A DNA stretch of 24,362 nt, from assembly GCA_025928215.1 (NCBI GenBank), contig JAICJW010000011.1, positions 1-24,362 on the forward strand, written 5' to 3'. Shown in pieces: positions 14,643 to 22,408 of this stretch. The DNA comes from Chloroflexia bacterium. Lineage in GTDB: Bacteria > Chloroflexota > Chloroflexia > Thermomicrobiales > JALYUS01. Numbering within the stretch: the stretch's first letter is position 1; each line of letters begins with the position of its first letter. Made by a program: the position numbers and the translations under genes. The notes beneath the pieces are model-generated. The model had not been told where the DNA came from. It worked only from the letters and a program-made list of their open reading frames with translations, and ran no database searches.

Positions 14643-14681
14643 GCGGGGCATAGCCCGGAAAGGTGACTTTCCATGCCCCGC
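14643..14681 (-). promoter_or_regulatory. Stem-loop in the dnaX leader
   Basis: Outer arms GCGGGGCAT (14643-14651) and ATGCCCCGC (14673-14681), inner arms GGAAAG (14657-14662) and CTTTCC (14667-14672) around GTGA, with a 5-nt one-sided bulge. It lies between the putative promoter and the dnaX ATG, ending 17 nt upstream of it, so it would be in the transcript leader. No known riboswitch or SRP RNA signature was recognised. Confidence 0.5.
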
Positions 14682-14701
14682 GCGGGTGTTCGTTCAGCGA
14701 T

Positions 14702-14730
14702 AGTATCACCGAATGCGCGCGGGGAGGCAA
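14702..14730 (-). promoter_or_regulatory. dnaX: Putative dnaX promoter
   Basis: On the minus strand TTGCCT (14730-14725), a 17-nt spacer and GATACT (14707-14702). Gives a leader of about 70 nt containing the stem-loop at 14643-14681. Confidence 0.42.
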
Positions 14731-14794
14731 GGCTGCCTGAACCCCCGCCCTCTGCCCCGCAGGGTGAGGAGAACAGTATTATCTCCTTGCCCAC

Positions 14795-14823
14795 TTGCCC
14801 CGGACGCGACGGGCGTCTACGAT
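14795..14823 (+). promoter_or_regulatory. Putative promoter for the aminotransferase gene
   Basis: TTGCCC (14795-14800), a 17-nt spacer and TACGAT (14818-14823), about 75 nt upstream of the ATG at 14898. Same box pattern as at 2782-2810. Confidence 0.42.
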
Positions 14824-14897
14824 AGAGGCTTCACCCGTTCGCATGGCGTCAGATCGGCGCCAGGCAACCGCTTCGTAGTCCGAAGGAGGTATCGCGC

Positions 14898-16199
14898 ATG
14901 GCCGCACCTGTCCGCACGGAGACGATTGATGAGGAGCGCGCCCGCCGCATGGCGGGGTCGGCGGCGCTCCACGCCCGCGCCACGTCCACCTTCCCCGATG
15001 GCGTTACGCACGATGGGCGGTACATGGAACCATTCCCGATCTACTGCACCCATGCGAAGGGGCCACGCAAATGGGATGTGGACGGCAACGAGTACATAGA
15101 CTACTTCGGCGGCCACGGCGCGTTGCTCCTCGGCCACTCCCATCCAGCGATTGTCGAGGCGCTTCAGCGTCAGGCGGCGCTCGGCACCCATCTTGGCGCG
15201 TGCCACGAGCAGGAGATTGTCTGGGGAGAGCAGATCAAGGCAATTGTCCCCTCCGCGCGTGGTGGGATGGTCAAATTCACCTCCTCCGGCACCGAGGCGA
15301 CGATGCTGGCGATGCGGATGGCCCGCGCCGTCGCCGGGAAGGATGTCATCTGCAAAGCGCAGGGCGCCTTCCACGGCTGGCACGACTACGCAACGATGGC
15401 GATGGCCCCACCCTACAATGAACCGAACGCCGCCGGGGTGCCGGAAGCGCTCGTGCGGACGGTCGTCAGCGTGCCGTCGCGCGATATCGGCGCGCTGACG
15501 CAGATGGTGAATAGCCGGGATGACATCGCCGCCATTATCCTGATTGCCGATCAGGCCGGGACGGACTATCTGCAAGCGGTGCGCGATCTCTGCGACGCCA
15601 AAGGAATCATCCTGATCTTCGATGAGGTCGTCACCGGCTTCCGCTACGCCCCGGGTGGGGCGCAAGAGTATTACGGCGTCCTGCCCGACCTGACGACACT
15701 CGCGAAGATCGTCGCCGGGGGGTTGCCGGGCGGCGCGATTGCCGGAAAAGCCGACCTCTTCGCCCCCTTCCTCCAGAGCGACGATGAGGAGTGGGTGCGC
15801 CACGAACGCATCCCGCACCCCGGCACCTACAACGCCAACCCGCTTTCGTCCGCCGCCGGCATCGCCTGCCTGGACATTGTCAAGGATCCTGCGGTGCAAC
15901 AACGCGCGATTGCCACCGCCGACGCGATCCGGGCGGGCTTCAACGAATCGTTCGCCCGTTACGGTGTCGCGGGTAAGGCGGGCGGGCCGGTGTCGCTTAT
16001 TCCTCTCACATTCAGCGAGCCAAAAATCCCGGCGCGCAAACTGCTCTATCGCCTCAAAGCCGCCCTGCAACTCGGCGGTGTGGACCCATCCGGCATGCAG
16101 TTAATCGTCTCCGCCGTCCACGGCCCCGCCGAAGTGGATCAGACCGTCGCGGCCTTCGATCAGGCGCTCGTGATGCTGAAGGAAGAAGGAGCGCTTTAA
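14898..16199 (+). CDS. Class III PLP-dependent aminotransferase / glutamate-1-semialdehyde aminomutase-like
   Basis: A 433-residue fold-type I PLP enzyme with AAGGAGG eight bases before the ATG. Features are YIDYFGGHGALLLGHSHP (67-83), the cofactor phosphate loop SSGTEATMLAMRMAR (129-143), the FHGWHDY segment (158-164), FDEVVTGFR (241-249, with the ring-N Asp242) and the Schiff-base Lys270 (TTLAKIVAGGLPGGA). It is closest in feel to the GSA-aminomutase group. However, no other haem genes are nearby, and the loop with the usual EPVAGN-like segment reads IADQAGTDY, so it is probably a transaminase acting on an amino acid or amine. The following exporter gene may not be cotranscribed, as a perfect palindrome lies between. 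Confidence 0.88.
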   Translation: MAAPVRTETIDEERARRMAGSAALHARATSTFPDGVTHDGRYMEPFPIYCTHAKGPRKWDVDGNEYIDYFGGHGALLLGHSHPAIVEALQRQAALGTHLGACHEQEIVWGEQIKAIVPSARGGMVKFTSSGTEATMLAMRMARAVAGKDVICKAQGAFHGWHDYATMAMAPPYNEPNAAGVPEALVRTVVSVPSRDIGALTQMVNSRDDIAAIILIADQAGTDYLQAVRDLCDAKGIILIFDEVVTGFRYAPGGAQEYYGVLPDLTTLAKIVAGGLPGGAIAGKADLFAPFLQSDDEEWVRHERIPHPGTYNANPLSSAAGIACLDIVKDPAVQQRAIATADAIRAGFNESFARYGVAGKAGGPVSLIPLTFSEPKIPARKLLYRLKAALQLGGVDPSGMQLIVSAVHGPAEVDQTVAAFDQALVMLKEEGAL

Positions 16200-16231
16200 T
16201 CCATTCGGAAGAGTAACGACCCGACACGGGG

Positions 16232-16259
16232 GTAGGGGCGGTTCGCGAACCGCCCCTAC
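16232..16259. repeat. 28-nt perfect palindrome (GTAGGGGCGGTTCG type)
   Basis: GTAGGGGCGGTTCG is followed directly by its exact reverse complement. This sequence type is a widely dispersed palindromic element in many bacterial genomes (recollection, not searched). It lies 32 nt after the aminotransferase stop. Confidence 0.85.
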
Positions 16260-16363
16260 GATGCGATGGCCGATCGCGGCATTGGTTCCCATCCTGTTGT
16301 ACGCTATGCAAGACGGCCCGGCCTGAGTCCGCCTCGTCACAGTGCCGCCGCCCGGTTCGGAGC

Positions 16364-17830
16364 ATGCCGTTGTCTCGCCGCCCGCTCGACCAAAAGATTG
16401 TCGTGGCCATCGTCTTTGTCTGCGGCATGTTGATGAGTTCGATTGACTCGACGGTCGTCAACGTCGCCCTCGCCACGCTCAGCCGCCAATTCAATGTGCG
16501 TCCCTCCGCGATTGATGCCGTGGTCGTGGGCTATCTCGTCAGCCTCGCGGTGGTCATCCCGGCGTCCGGGTGGTTGGGCGACCGCTTCGGCACCAAGCGC
16601 ATCTATCTGCTCGCGCTGGCCCTCTTCACCGCCGCCTCGGCGCTCTGCGGCCTCGCGGGGGGGTTCAATCAGCTGGTTATTTTCCGGGTATTGCAGGGTG
16701 CGGGCGGTGGAATGCTCACGCCGGTAGGGACGGCGATGCTCTATCGCACCTTCCCGCCGAAGGAGCGGGTACAGCTCTCGCGTATCCTCATCTTCCCGCG
16801 CATCCTCGGTCCGGCGGGCGGGCCGGTGCTCGGCGGCCTGCTCGTCAGCCAGTTGTCGTGGCGTTGGATCTTCTATGTCAACCTGCCCATCGGCATTATT
16901 GCGTTTCTGTTCGGGCTTCTGTTTTTGCACGAGCACCGGGAGCCGACGAGCGGGGGCTTCGATCTACCTGGTTTCCTGCTGGCGGGGACGGGCTTCCCGC
17001 TCGTCATGTACGCGCTCAGTGAGGGGCCGTCGCGCGGGTGGGTCGCACCCGATATTCTCATCGCAGCCGTGGGCGGATTCCTGTTGATCGCCATCTTCGT
17101 CGCCGTCGAACTGCGGGTACGGCAGCCGATGGTTCATCTGCGTTTGATGAGCGATCGCCTCTTCAACACGACAAATCTCGTCACGATGTTCTCCTCCGCC
17201 GGGTTCAGCGGCATCCTCTTTCTTGTGCCGCTCTTTCTGCAGGAGGCGCGCGGCGCATCGGCGCTCTCGTCAGGCCTGACAACCTTCCCCGAGGCGCTCG
17301 GCGTGCTGGTTTCGAGCCAGCTCGTCGCGCGGCTCTACCCAACGATCGGGCCGCGCCGCCTGATGGCCGGTGGGCTTGTCGGCGTGGCGACCGCGATGGC
17401 GCTCCTCTGTACGATCCGCATTGACAGCAGCCCGTGGCTCGTGCGCCTCTTGATGTTCCTGATTGGCATCGGGATGGCATACGTCTTCATCCCCGCACAG
17501 GCGGCAGGCTTCGCCACGATCTCGCGCGCCGCGACCGGGCAGGCGTCCACGCTCTCCAATGTGCAGCGCCAACTGGGGGCCGCGCTCGGCGTCGCGCTTC
17601 TGAGCAGCGTTCTTGCCGCCTTTGGGCCGATCCAACGGAGTGTGGCGGGGCTGGCGCAGCCCCATGTAGCGGCCTATCGCGCGGGTTTTCTCGCCGCCGC
17701 CGCCCTCGCCATCATCGCCGCCCTGATTGCTCTCCGCGTGCCAGATCGCGATGCGGCCGACACTATGCGGCCCCGACCCGCGAAAGTACCGGCGGAGATG
17801 CCAGGCAAGGCGCTGGTCGAAGGCGACTGA
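16364..17830 (+). CDS. MFS transporter, DHA2 (EmrB/QacA) drug:H+ antiporter family
   Basis: A 488-residue inner-membrane protein with about 14 hydrophobic segments. Family motifs are SSIDSTVVNVALATL (25-39, with the membrane-embedded Asp28), motif A GWLGDRFGTKR (69-79), motif C GPAGGPVLGG (149-158) and WRWIFYVNLPIG (166-177). It should export drugs or metabolites using the proton gradient. The ATG has GGAG very close (one-base spacing), so the start is less certain than elsewhere; a TACGCT at 16300-16305 may be its -10 but no good -35 was found. It is convergent with the PPOX gene, 15 nt apart. The substrate is unknown. Confidence 0.92.
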   Translation: MPLSRRPLDQKIVVAIVFVCGMLMSSIDSTVVNVALATLSRQFNVRPSAIDAVVVGYLVSLAVVIPASGWLGDRFGTKRIYLLALALFTAASALCGLAGGFNQLVIFRVLQGAGGGMLTPVGTAMLYRTFPPKERVQLSRILIFPRILGPAGGPVLGGLLVSQLSWRWIFYVNLPIGIIAFLFGLLFLHEHREPTSGGFDLPGFLLAGTGFPLVMYALSEGPSRGWVAPDILIAAVGGFLLIAIFVAVELRVRQPMVHLRLMSDRLFNTTNLVTMFSSAGFSGILFLVPLFLQEARGASALSSGLTTFPEALGVLVSSQLVARLYPTIGPRRLMAGGLVGVATAMALLCTIRIDSSPWLVRLLMFLIGIGMAYVFIPAQAAGFATISRAATGQASTLSNVQRQLGAALGVALLSSVLAAFGPIQRSVAGLAQPHVAAYRAGFLAAAALAIIAALIALRVPDRDAADTMRPRPAKVPAEMPGKALVEGD

Positions 17831-17845
17831 CAAACGCAGAACGGA

Positions 17846-18265
17846 TCAGTGGCCGCGCATATCCGTCGGCATGATGCGAATGGCGACCGAGTAGGCAGCG
17901 GCGAACGAGGCCGCGTCCATGCCGATCTGCTTGATCGGTTCGGCATATTTTTCGGTGTATGTCGCGTTATTCGCCGCCGGTGGCGCGTCGGTGACGATCT
18001 TCGCCTCACCGGTGAGGACGATGATGTCGCCGCCGTGGCCGTCGCCATCGAAGTGGAGCGCAACCCTCGGGTTATGGGCGATGTTTCGCTCTTTCTGCTG
18101 GTTCGGGCGGCTATACATCAGCACGCTCTCACCGTCCCAGAGGAACCAGACCGGCGTGGGCTGTGGCGTTCCATCGCGCCGCACCGTCGTCAGCCAGACA
18201 ATTGTTTCCTCACATAGCCGCCGCTCAACGCGCTTGCCGAAATCCGTCGTCGTATCAATCTGCAT
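17846..18265 (-). CDS. PPOX-class split-barrel F420/FMN-dependent oxidoreductase
   Basis: A 139-residue split beta-barrel flavin/deazaflavin-binding protein. Typical segments are TVRRDGTPQPTPVWFLWDG (27-45), YSRPNQQKERNIAHNPRVAL (51-70) and GDIIVLTGEAKIV. The pattern is that of the Rv3369-like TIGR PPOX subgroup, associated with coenzyme F420. GGAGG lies five bases before the ATG. F420 use, if true, fits actinobacterial or Chloroflexota hosts. FMN is the alternative. Partner and substrate are unknown. Confidence 0.85.
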   Translation of the reverse strand: MQIDTTTDFGKRVERRLCEETIVWLTTVRRDGTPQPTPVWFLWDGESVLMYSRPNQQKERNIAHNPRVALHFDGDGHGGDIIVLTGEAKIVTDAPPAANNATYTEKYAEPIKQIGMDAASFAAAYSVAIRIMPTDMRGH

Positions 18266-18326
18266 TCGGTCCTCCTTATGGGGCGCATCGTGCGGTTCTC
18301 AACGCGTAGCCTGGCGGGGTACTCCG

Positions 18327-18366
18327 AAGTATGGTGGAGCAGGCTGAAGCCTGCTCCACCATACTT
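18327..18366. repeat. 40-nt palindrome, 19-bp perfect stem with a 2-nt loop
   Basis: Arms 18327-18345 and 18348-18366 (AGCCTGCTCCACCATACTT) are exactly complementary around GA. It covers the first two bases of the TAA stop (minus strand) of the ABC permease gene. On the minus strand no T-tract follows, so a terminator role is not obvious. Confidence 0.88.
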
Positions 18367-19051
18367 ATCCGGGGATTGGTTGCATGTGTTCGTTCACATC
18401 CCGCGCGGCGCGCTGGCGGCGAGATATCCGTGTATGGCGGGCGGGGTCGCAGAGGCGTTCGAGCAATAAGAGCAGCCCATTGATCGCGAAAGCGAGAGCG
18501 GAGACGGCAATTGCCCCGGCCCAGATTTTGTCGTATCGGTTGCCGGAGATGCCGTCGAAGAGCAGTTTCCCCAGGCCCCCCGCGCCGAACTTCGCGCCAA
18601 TCGCCGCGATACCGATGACGACGACCGCCGCGATGCGCAGGCCCGCGAGCATAATCGGCAAGGCGAGCGGGAACTGGACGCGCCACCACATCTGCCATGC
18701 ATTCATGCCCATACCGCGCGCCGCTTCGAGCATCGCCGGGCTGACGGATTGCAGGCCGACGAGGACATTCCGCACGAGGATGATCTGCGCGTAAATGATG
18801 AGCGCGATAATCACCGATTTCGAGCCAAGCCCGAAGGCGGGAATGAGCAGGATAATCAGCGCGAGGCTGGGAATCGTATAGAGAATGCCGAGCGTCCCGA
18901 CAATCGGCACCGCGAGCCAGCGGTAGCGGTTGACGAGCAGGCCGAGCGGCAGGGCAATCGCCAGCGCGATACCGAGCGCAATCGCCGTGATCTGGAGATG
19001 CCGGAGCAGCAAATCCCGGACGATATCCGGGTTGTCAATGATGTATTGCAT
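18365..19051 (-). CDS. Quaternary-amine (OpuC/OpuB-like) ABC transporter permease
   Basis: A 228-residue MetI-fold permease with about five membrane segments. The EAA loop reads LEAARGMGMNAWQMWWRVQF (108-127), followed by PLALPIMLAG, which contacts the ATPase. IYTIPSLALI-like and FGAGGLGKLLFDGI segments are typical of glycine betaine/choline/carnitine permeases. Its start overlaps the ATPase stop by 17 nt, so the two are translationally coupled. The C-terminal 25 residues are polar and basic. It forms a heteromeric channel with the second permease at 21446-22087. Confidence 0.9.
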   Translation of the reverse strand: MQYIIDNPDIVRDLLLRHLQITAIALGIALAIALPLGLLVNRYRWLAVPIVGTLGILYTIPSLALIILLIPAFGLGSKSVIIALIIYAQIILVRNVLVGLQSVSPAMLEAARGMGMNAWQMWWRVQFPLALPIMLAGLRIAAVVVIGIAAIGAKFGAGGLGKLLFDGISGNRYDKIWAGAIAVSALAFAINGLLLLLERLCDPARHTRISRRQRAARDVNEHMQPIPG

Positions 19052-20012
19052 CGGTTTTCTCTGATAGGATCGCGCGGTGAATCTGGTCGAGCGTCAGCGT
19101 GCCGACGACCGTTTCGCCCTCCCTCACCGTCAATATGGTCGCGTCCGTACGGAGGAGGAGCGAGAGCGCGTGGCGAAGATCGTCATCCCGCCCGATCGTC
19201 GGGCCATCACTCCGGCGCACGCCGTCCGGCACAGCCGCCATCGTCTCCTCAACGCGCAATAAGCCCAGTTGCCGCACCATGTCGTCCGCGCCGAGCAGAT
19301 CATGGACGAATTCATCGGCAGGCTGGGTCAGGACGCTGAGCGGCGTGCCGGACTGGATAATCTTCCCGTCCCGCATCACGACGATCAGATCGCCGAGCCG
19401 TAGCGCCTCCTCGACATCATGCGTCACAAAGAGGATCGTCTTCTTGAGTGTCTGCTGAAGGCGCGCCATCTCATCCTGCAAGCCGGTGCGGGTAATCGCG
19501 TCAATCGCGCCGAATGGCTCATCCATCAGCATGAGGTCGGGATCGGCGGCCAGCGCGCGCGCCAGCCCGACGCGCTGCTGCTGCCCGCCGGAGAGTTGCG
19601 CGGGATAGCGGCTACGATATTCCTCCGGCGGTAAGCCGATCAGGGCGAGTAGTTCGTCCGTGCGAGCGGCGATCTTCTCGCGCCGCCAGCCGAGCAGTTG
19701 CGGCACGACGGCGATATTCTTCGCGACCGTCATATGCGGGAACAAGCCGACCTGCTGGATGACATAACCGATCTTCCGCCGCAGCGCCGTCACCGGCAGT
19801 TGATGGATTTCCGTCTCCTCGACGTAAATCTTCCCGCCCGTCGGCTCATAGAGGCGGTTGACCATCTTGAGGAGCGTCGTCTTGCCGCAGCCGGACGGCC
19901 CGACAAGCACGACGAACGACCCCGCCTCCACCTCAAGGCTGCAATCATTGACTGCCGGACGCGGCGCGCCCGGAAACTGCTTGGCGACATGCTCAAACGT
20001 GATTGCCCGCAC
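19035..20012 (-). CDS. Quaternary-amine ABC transporter ATP-binding protein (OpuCA/ProV-like)
   Basis: A 325-residue ABC ATPase. Walker A is GPSGCGKTT (38-46), Q-loop IQQVGLF (85-91), signature LSGGQQQR (140-147), Walker B LMLMDEP (160-166) and H-loop His198 (FVTHD). The C-terminal region (about 270-320, LSLLLRTDATILTVREGETVVGTLTLDQI) looks like a CBS-type module, as in OpuCA, where it can sense ionic strength or c-di-AMP. Only one CBS-like unit is evident. The GTG start has a GTGAGG eight bases upstream, and that ribosome binding sequence is contributed by the palindromic repeat 20020-20154. Imports compatible solutes or their precursors; substrate not proven. Confidence 0.92.
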   Translation of the reverse strand: MRAITFEHVAKQFPGAPRPAVNDCSLEVEAGSFVVLVGPSGCGKTTLLKMVNRLYEPTGGKIYVEETEIHQLPVTALRRKIGYVIQQVGLFPHMTVAKNIAVVPQLLGWRREKIAARTDELLALIGLPPEEYRSRYPAQLSGGQQQRVGLARALAADPDLMLMDEPFGAIDAITRTGLQDEMARLQQTLKKTILFVTHDVEEALRLGDLIVVMRDGKIIQSGTPLSVLTQPADEFVHDLLGADDMVRQLGLLRVEETMAAVPDGVRRSDGPTIGRDDDLRHALSLLLRTDATILTVREGETVVGTLTLDQIHRAILSEKTDAIHH

Positions 20013-20019
20013 GATAAAA

Positions 20020-20154
20020 CCTCACCCCCGGCCCCTCTCCATTGCGATGAAGAGGGGTATCTCACTTGAAGTACCGTGATTTTCCCATACCGTATGCTCT
20101 CTCGGAGGTCGCTCCCCCTCTCCATTGCGATGAAGAGGGGGCCGGGGGGTGAGG
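20020..20154. repeat. Palindromic repeat pair in the SBP-ATPase gap
   Basis: The core CCCCTCTCCATTGCGATG plus AGAGGGG occurs twice in direct orientation (about 20032-20057 and 20115-20140). Outer arms CCTCACCCCCGGC (20020-20032) and GCCGGGGGGTGAGG (20141-20154) are inverted. The two copies look like left and right halves of one larger element. The gap separates two genes of one operon. Confidence 0.75.
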
Positions 20155-20158
20155 TTCC

Positions 20159-21406
20159 TTACTTCTTCAGCAGACCCTGAGCGGTCAGGAACTCCTTGGC
20201 GACATCGGCAGGCTCGCGCTTTTTGCCGTCCACCTCATAGTTCAACGTCGCCATCACTTTATCGGTCAGCATGGGCGAAACCGCGTTGAGTACGGCCTTG
20301 ATGCCGGGGGTCGCGTCCAACGCTTGCTGACGGACGACCGGGGTGATCTGCGAGATCGGGAAGAGATTCTTGTTGTCTTGCAGCACGACGAGATTATCCG
20401 CCGCGATCTGCCCGTCCGTGCCGAAGGCGACCGCGACATCCGCCTGCCCGTTAATCAGCCCCTGATATTTCAACCCCGGATCAACGGGGATGTATTTCTT
20501 CAGCTTGAAGTCCCCGTACGTTTTCATGATCCCCGGAATGCCATCTTCGCGCGTCTGGAATTCCGGTGGCCCGATCATCGTCAGTTGATCCGCCTTGGCG
20601 ACCATGTCCGAGATTGTCTTGATGCCGAACTTCTGCGATCCGGCCTGCGTCATCGCCAATGCCTGCGTGTCGTTCATTGGCGCAGGATCGAGCCAGACGA
20701 AGTTGTACTGATCTTTGTATCCCTTCGCAACCTGGTCGTACGTCTGCTGCGCGTTGAGGCCAATTGTCGGTTGCTTGAGGACGGTAGCGAGGCCCGTGCC
20801 GGTGTACTCGGGATAGAGGTCAATATCCCCCTTCTGCATCGCCGCCTGACAGACGGGCGTGCCACCGAGATTCTCCTTATAGTCCACCTTCGCGCCCGCC
20901 TGCTCAAGCATCAGTTTATACATGTTGCCGACGATGAATTCCTCGGTGAAGTCCTTCGTGCCGACCTTGACGGTGCCACTCAGTTTGACATTGGGAACCG
21001 TGCCGCTCACTGCGGAGCCGGCTACCGTCGTACCCGTCGTTGCCGAACTCGCGGCACGCGTGCCTGTCGTCGCGGACCCGGCGGCGGTCGTCGTGACAGG
21101 CGTCGTCGCGCTGCTCGCTGCCGTGGTGCTGGCGGGTGCGGTGGTGCTGCCCGCGGTGGTGCTGCCTGCCGGTTTTGTGGCGGCTGCCGCGCTACTCGCG
21201 GCGGCGGTCGTGACAGGCGTTCCACCGCTGACCTGACCACTTGCCGTGGTCGCGGCGCCGGACGCTGTCGTTGCGGCCTTCGGCGTATCGGTCGCCTTGC
21301 TGCCACCGCAGGCCGCGAGCAAAGCTGCTCCGGCGGTGGCGGCGAAGCCACTCAACAGCGTGCGGCGCGAGAGTCGCCGTGCCGCTTTTTCGTTCGTCTC
21401 AATCAT
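20159..21406 (-). CDS. Glycine betaine/choline-type substrate-binding lipoprotein (OpuAC family) with long Ser/Thr/Ala linker
   Basis: A 415-residue protein. The N-terminus has a twin-arginine-like signal (RLSRRTLLSG, 11-20) and a lipobox LLAAC with Cys33 as the lipidation site. Residues 36-139 are a low-complexity linker of Ala, Thr, Ser and Gly. The binding domain starts at LSGTVKVGTKDFTEEFIVG (142-160) and continues with YPEYTGTGL, typical of OpuBC/ProX-type proteins. The AGGAGG lies eight bases before the ATG. Length exceeds the usual ~300 residues because of the linker. The presumed ligand is a quaternary amine. It sits between its two partner genes in the operon. Confidence 0.9.
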   Translation of the reverse strand: MIETNEKAARRLSRRTLLSGFAATAGAALLAACGGSKATDTPKAATTASGAATTASGQVSGGTPVTTAAASSAAAATKPAGSTTAGSTTAPASTTAASSATTPVTTTAAGSATTGTRAASSATTGTTVAGSAVSGTVPNVKLSGTVKVGTKDFTEEFIVGNMYKLMLEQAGAKVDYKENLGGTPVCQAAMQKGDIDLYPEYTGTGLATVLKQPTIGLNAQQTYDQVAKGYKDQYNFVWLDPAPMNDTQALAMTQAGSQKFGIKTISDMVAKADQLTMIGPPEFQTREDGIPGIMKTYGDFKLKKYIPVDPGLKYQGLINGQADVAVAFGTDGQIAADNLVVLQDNKNLFPISQITPVVRQQALDATPGIKAVLNAVSPMLTDKVMATLNYEVDGKKREPADVAKEFLTAQGLLKK

Positions 21407-21445
21407 CGTGGAAACCTCCTCATAGGGCCGTGCGCCTGTGCGCGG

Positions 21446-22087
21446 TCAATGGCTCGGCGGTTGTAACGCGCGTTGCAGCCCACTCATTCCAATTTCGGCA
21501 ATCAGTGCAAGCAATGCCACGGGGATCGCGCCGACAAGCAGGATGGCATTATCGTACGTGGCGAAGCCGAGGGTGATGAACTGGCCAAGCCCACCCCCGC
21601 CGATGAAGGCCGCGAGGGTCGCGCTGGCGATCACCTCGATGGTCGCCGTGCGGATGCCCGCAATGATCACCGGCATCGCCAGCGGGAACTCGACGCGCCG
21701 CAGGACCTCTCTTCTCGTCATGCCCATCCCGTATGCCACCTCGCGGATCGCGGGGTCAATGTTGCGGAATGCGGCATCGGTGTTGATCAGAATCGGGGGG
21801 AGCGCGAGGATCGTCAGCGCCAGAACGGCGGACTTCAGCGTCAGCCCGAAATAGGGCAGCGCGAGAAAGAGGATCGCGAGGCTCGGAATGACGCGGAGCG
21901 CGTTGAAGCCGTTGATCACCGTCACGGACGCCACGCGGGAGCGCGCGGTAATCGTGCCGAGCGGCACACAAATCAGGATGCCGATGCCGAGCGCGATGCC
22001 AACGAGCAGCAAATGGCGCTCAAGCGCCGCGACGAGGTCGTCGCGGTGGGTATTAGCGTACTGAAAGGCCCCTGTGACAGCGTGCAT
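21446..22087 (-). CDS. Quaternary-amine ABC transporter permease, first gene of the operon
   Basis: A 213-residue MetI-fold permease with about five to six membrane segments. The EAA loop is REVAYGMGMTRREVLRRVEF (115-134), followed by PLAMPVIIAGIRTATIEVIA. FNALRVIPSLAILFLALPYF (61-80) and AAFIGGGGLGQFI are family features. It differs clearly from the permease at 18365-19051 and the two probably form a heterodimer. It precedes the binding protein by 39 nt and is read from the promoter at 22228-22257. Confidence 0.9.
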   Translation of the reverse strand: MHAVTGAFQYANTHRDDLVAALERHLLLVGIALGIGILICVPLGTITARSRVASVTVINGFNALRVIPSLAILFLALPYFGLTLKSAVLALTILALPPILINTDAAFRNIDPAIREVAYGMGMTRREVLRRVEFPLAMPVIIAGIRTATIEVIASATLAAFIGGGGLGQFITLGFATYDNAILLVGAIPVALLALIAEIGMSGLQRALQPPSH

Positions 22088-22408
22088 ACGCTCCGTCCAT
22101 CGCCTTGCCCCACCGTTCCGGCGGTGAACACACTCCCCGCGAAGTCACCAACTGTGTTCGAATCGCAAGAATAGGGCCATGCATCATTGTCTGATCTTCG
22201 ACGTCACCTACCCTCCCGATGGCGCGCAGTATAGCATACCCTTCGTACTACGGACAGTTTGACGGAGTTCAACGGCATCGCGCACCCTAACAGCAGGCGC
22301 GATGCAGGGCATGTCACGATTTCTCGCCCTACTCGCGCGATCTCGCGATCCGCTGCACAATAGGCCCGGTATGGTGGCGTTGTTTGGAGCGGAGGAGACC
22401 TTTCGACG
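22088..22408. other. 321-nt divergent gap between the ABC operon and DAHP synthase
   Basis: Holds the putative minus-strand promoter at 22228-22257. Beyond that I see no RNA gene or repeat family member. A TTCGAATC at about 22156-22164 is not part of a foldable tRNA T-arm. No convincing plus-strand promoter for DAHP synthase was found, though CACAAT (about 22356) might be a weak -10. Confidence 0.6.
22228..22257 (-). promoter_or_regulatory. Putative promoter for the ABC transporter operon
   Basis: On the minus strand CTGTCC (22257-22252), an 18-nt spacer and TATACT (22233-22228), with TGC just before it giving an extended -10. The leader would be about 130 nt. Confidence 0.42.

Noticed and set aside
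14700..14780. Possible SRP (4.5S) RNA next to dnaX
   Set aside because: The conserved GGAAG-tetraloop and AGCAGCC signature are absent on both strands; only a partial CAGGCAGCC match was seen.
20324..21466. A 380-codon open frame on the plus strand
   Set aside because: It is antisense to the substrate-binding protein gene; the low-complexity Arg/Gly-rich product has no domain and no ribosome binding site.
22150..22175. TTCGAATC resembling a tRNA T-loop
   Set aside because: The flanking five bases do not pair on either strand and no acceptor or anticodon arm fits.
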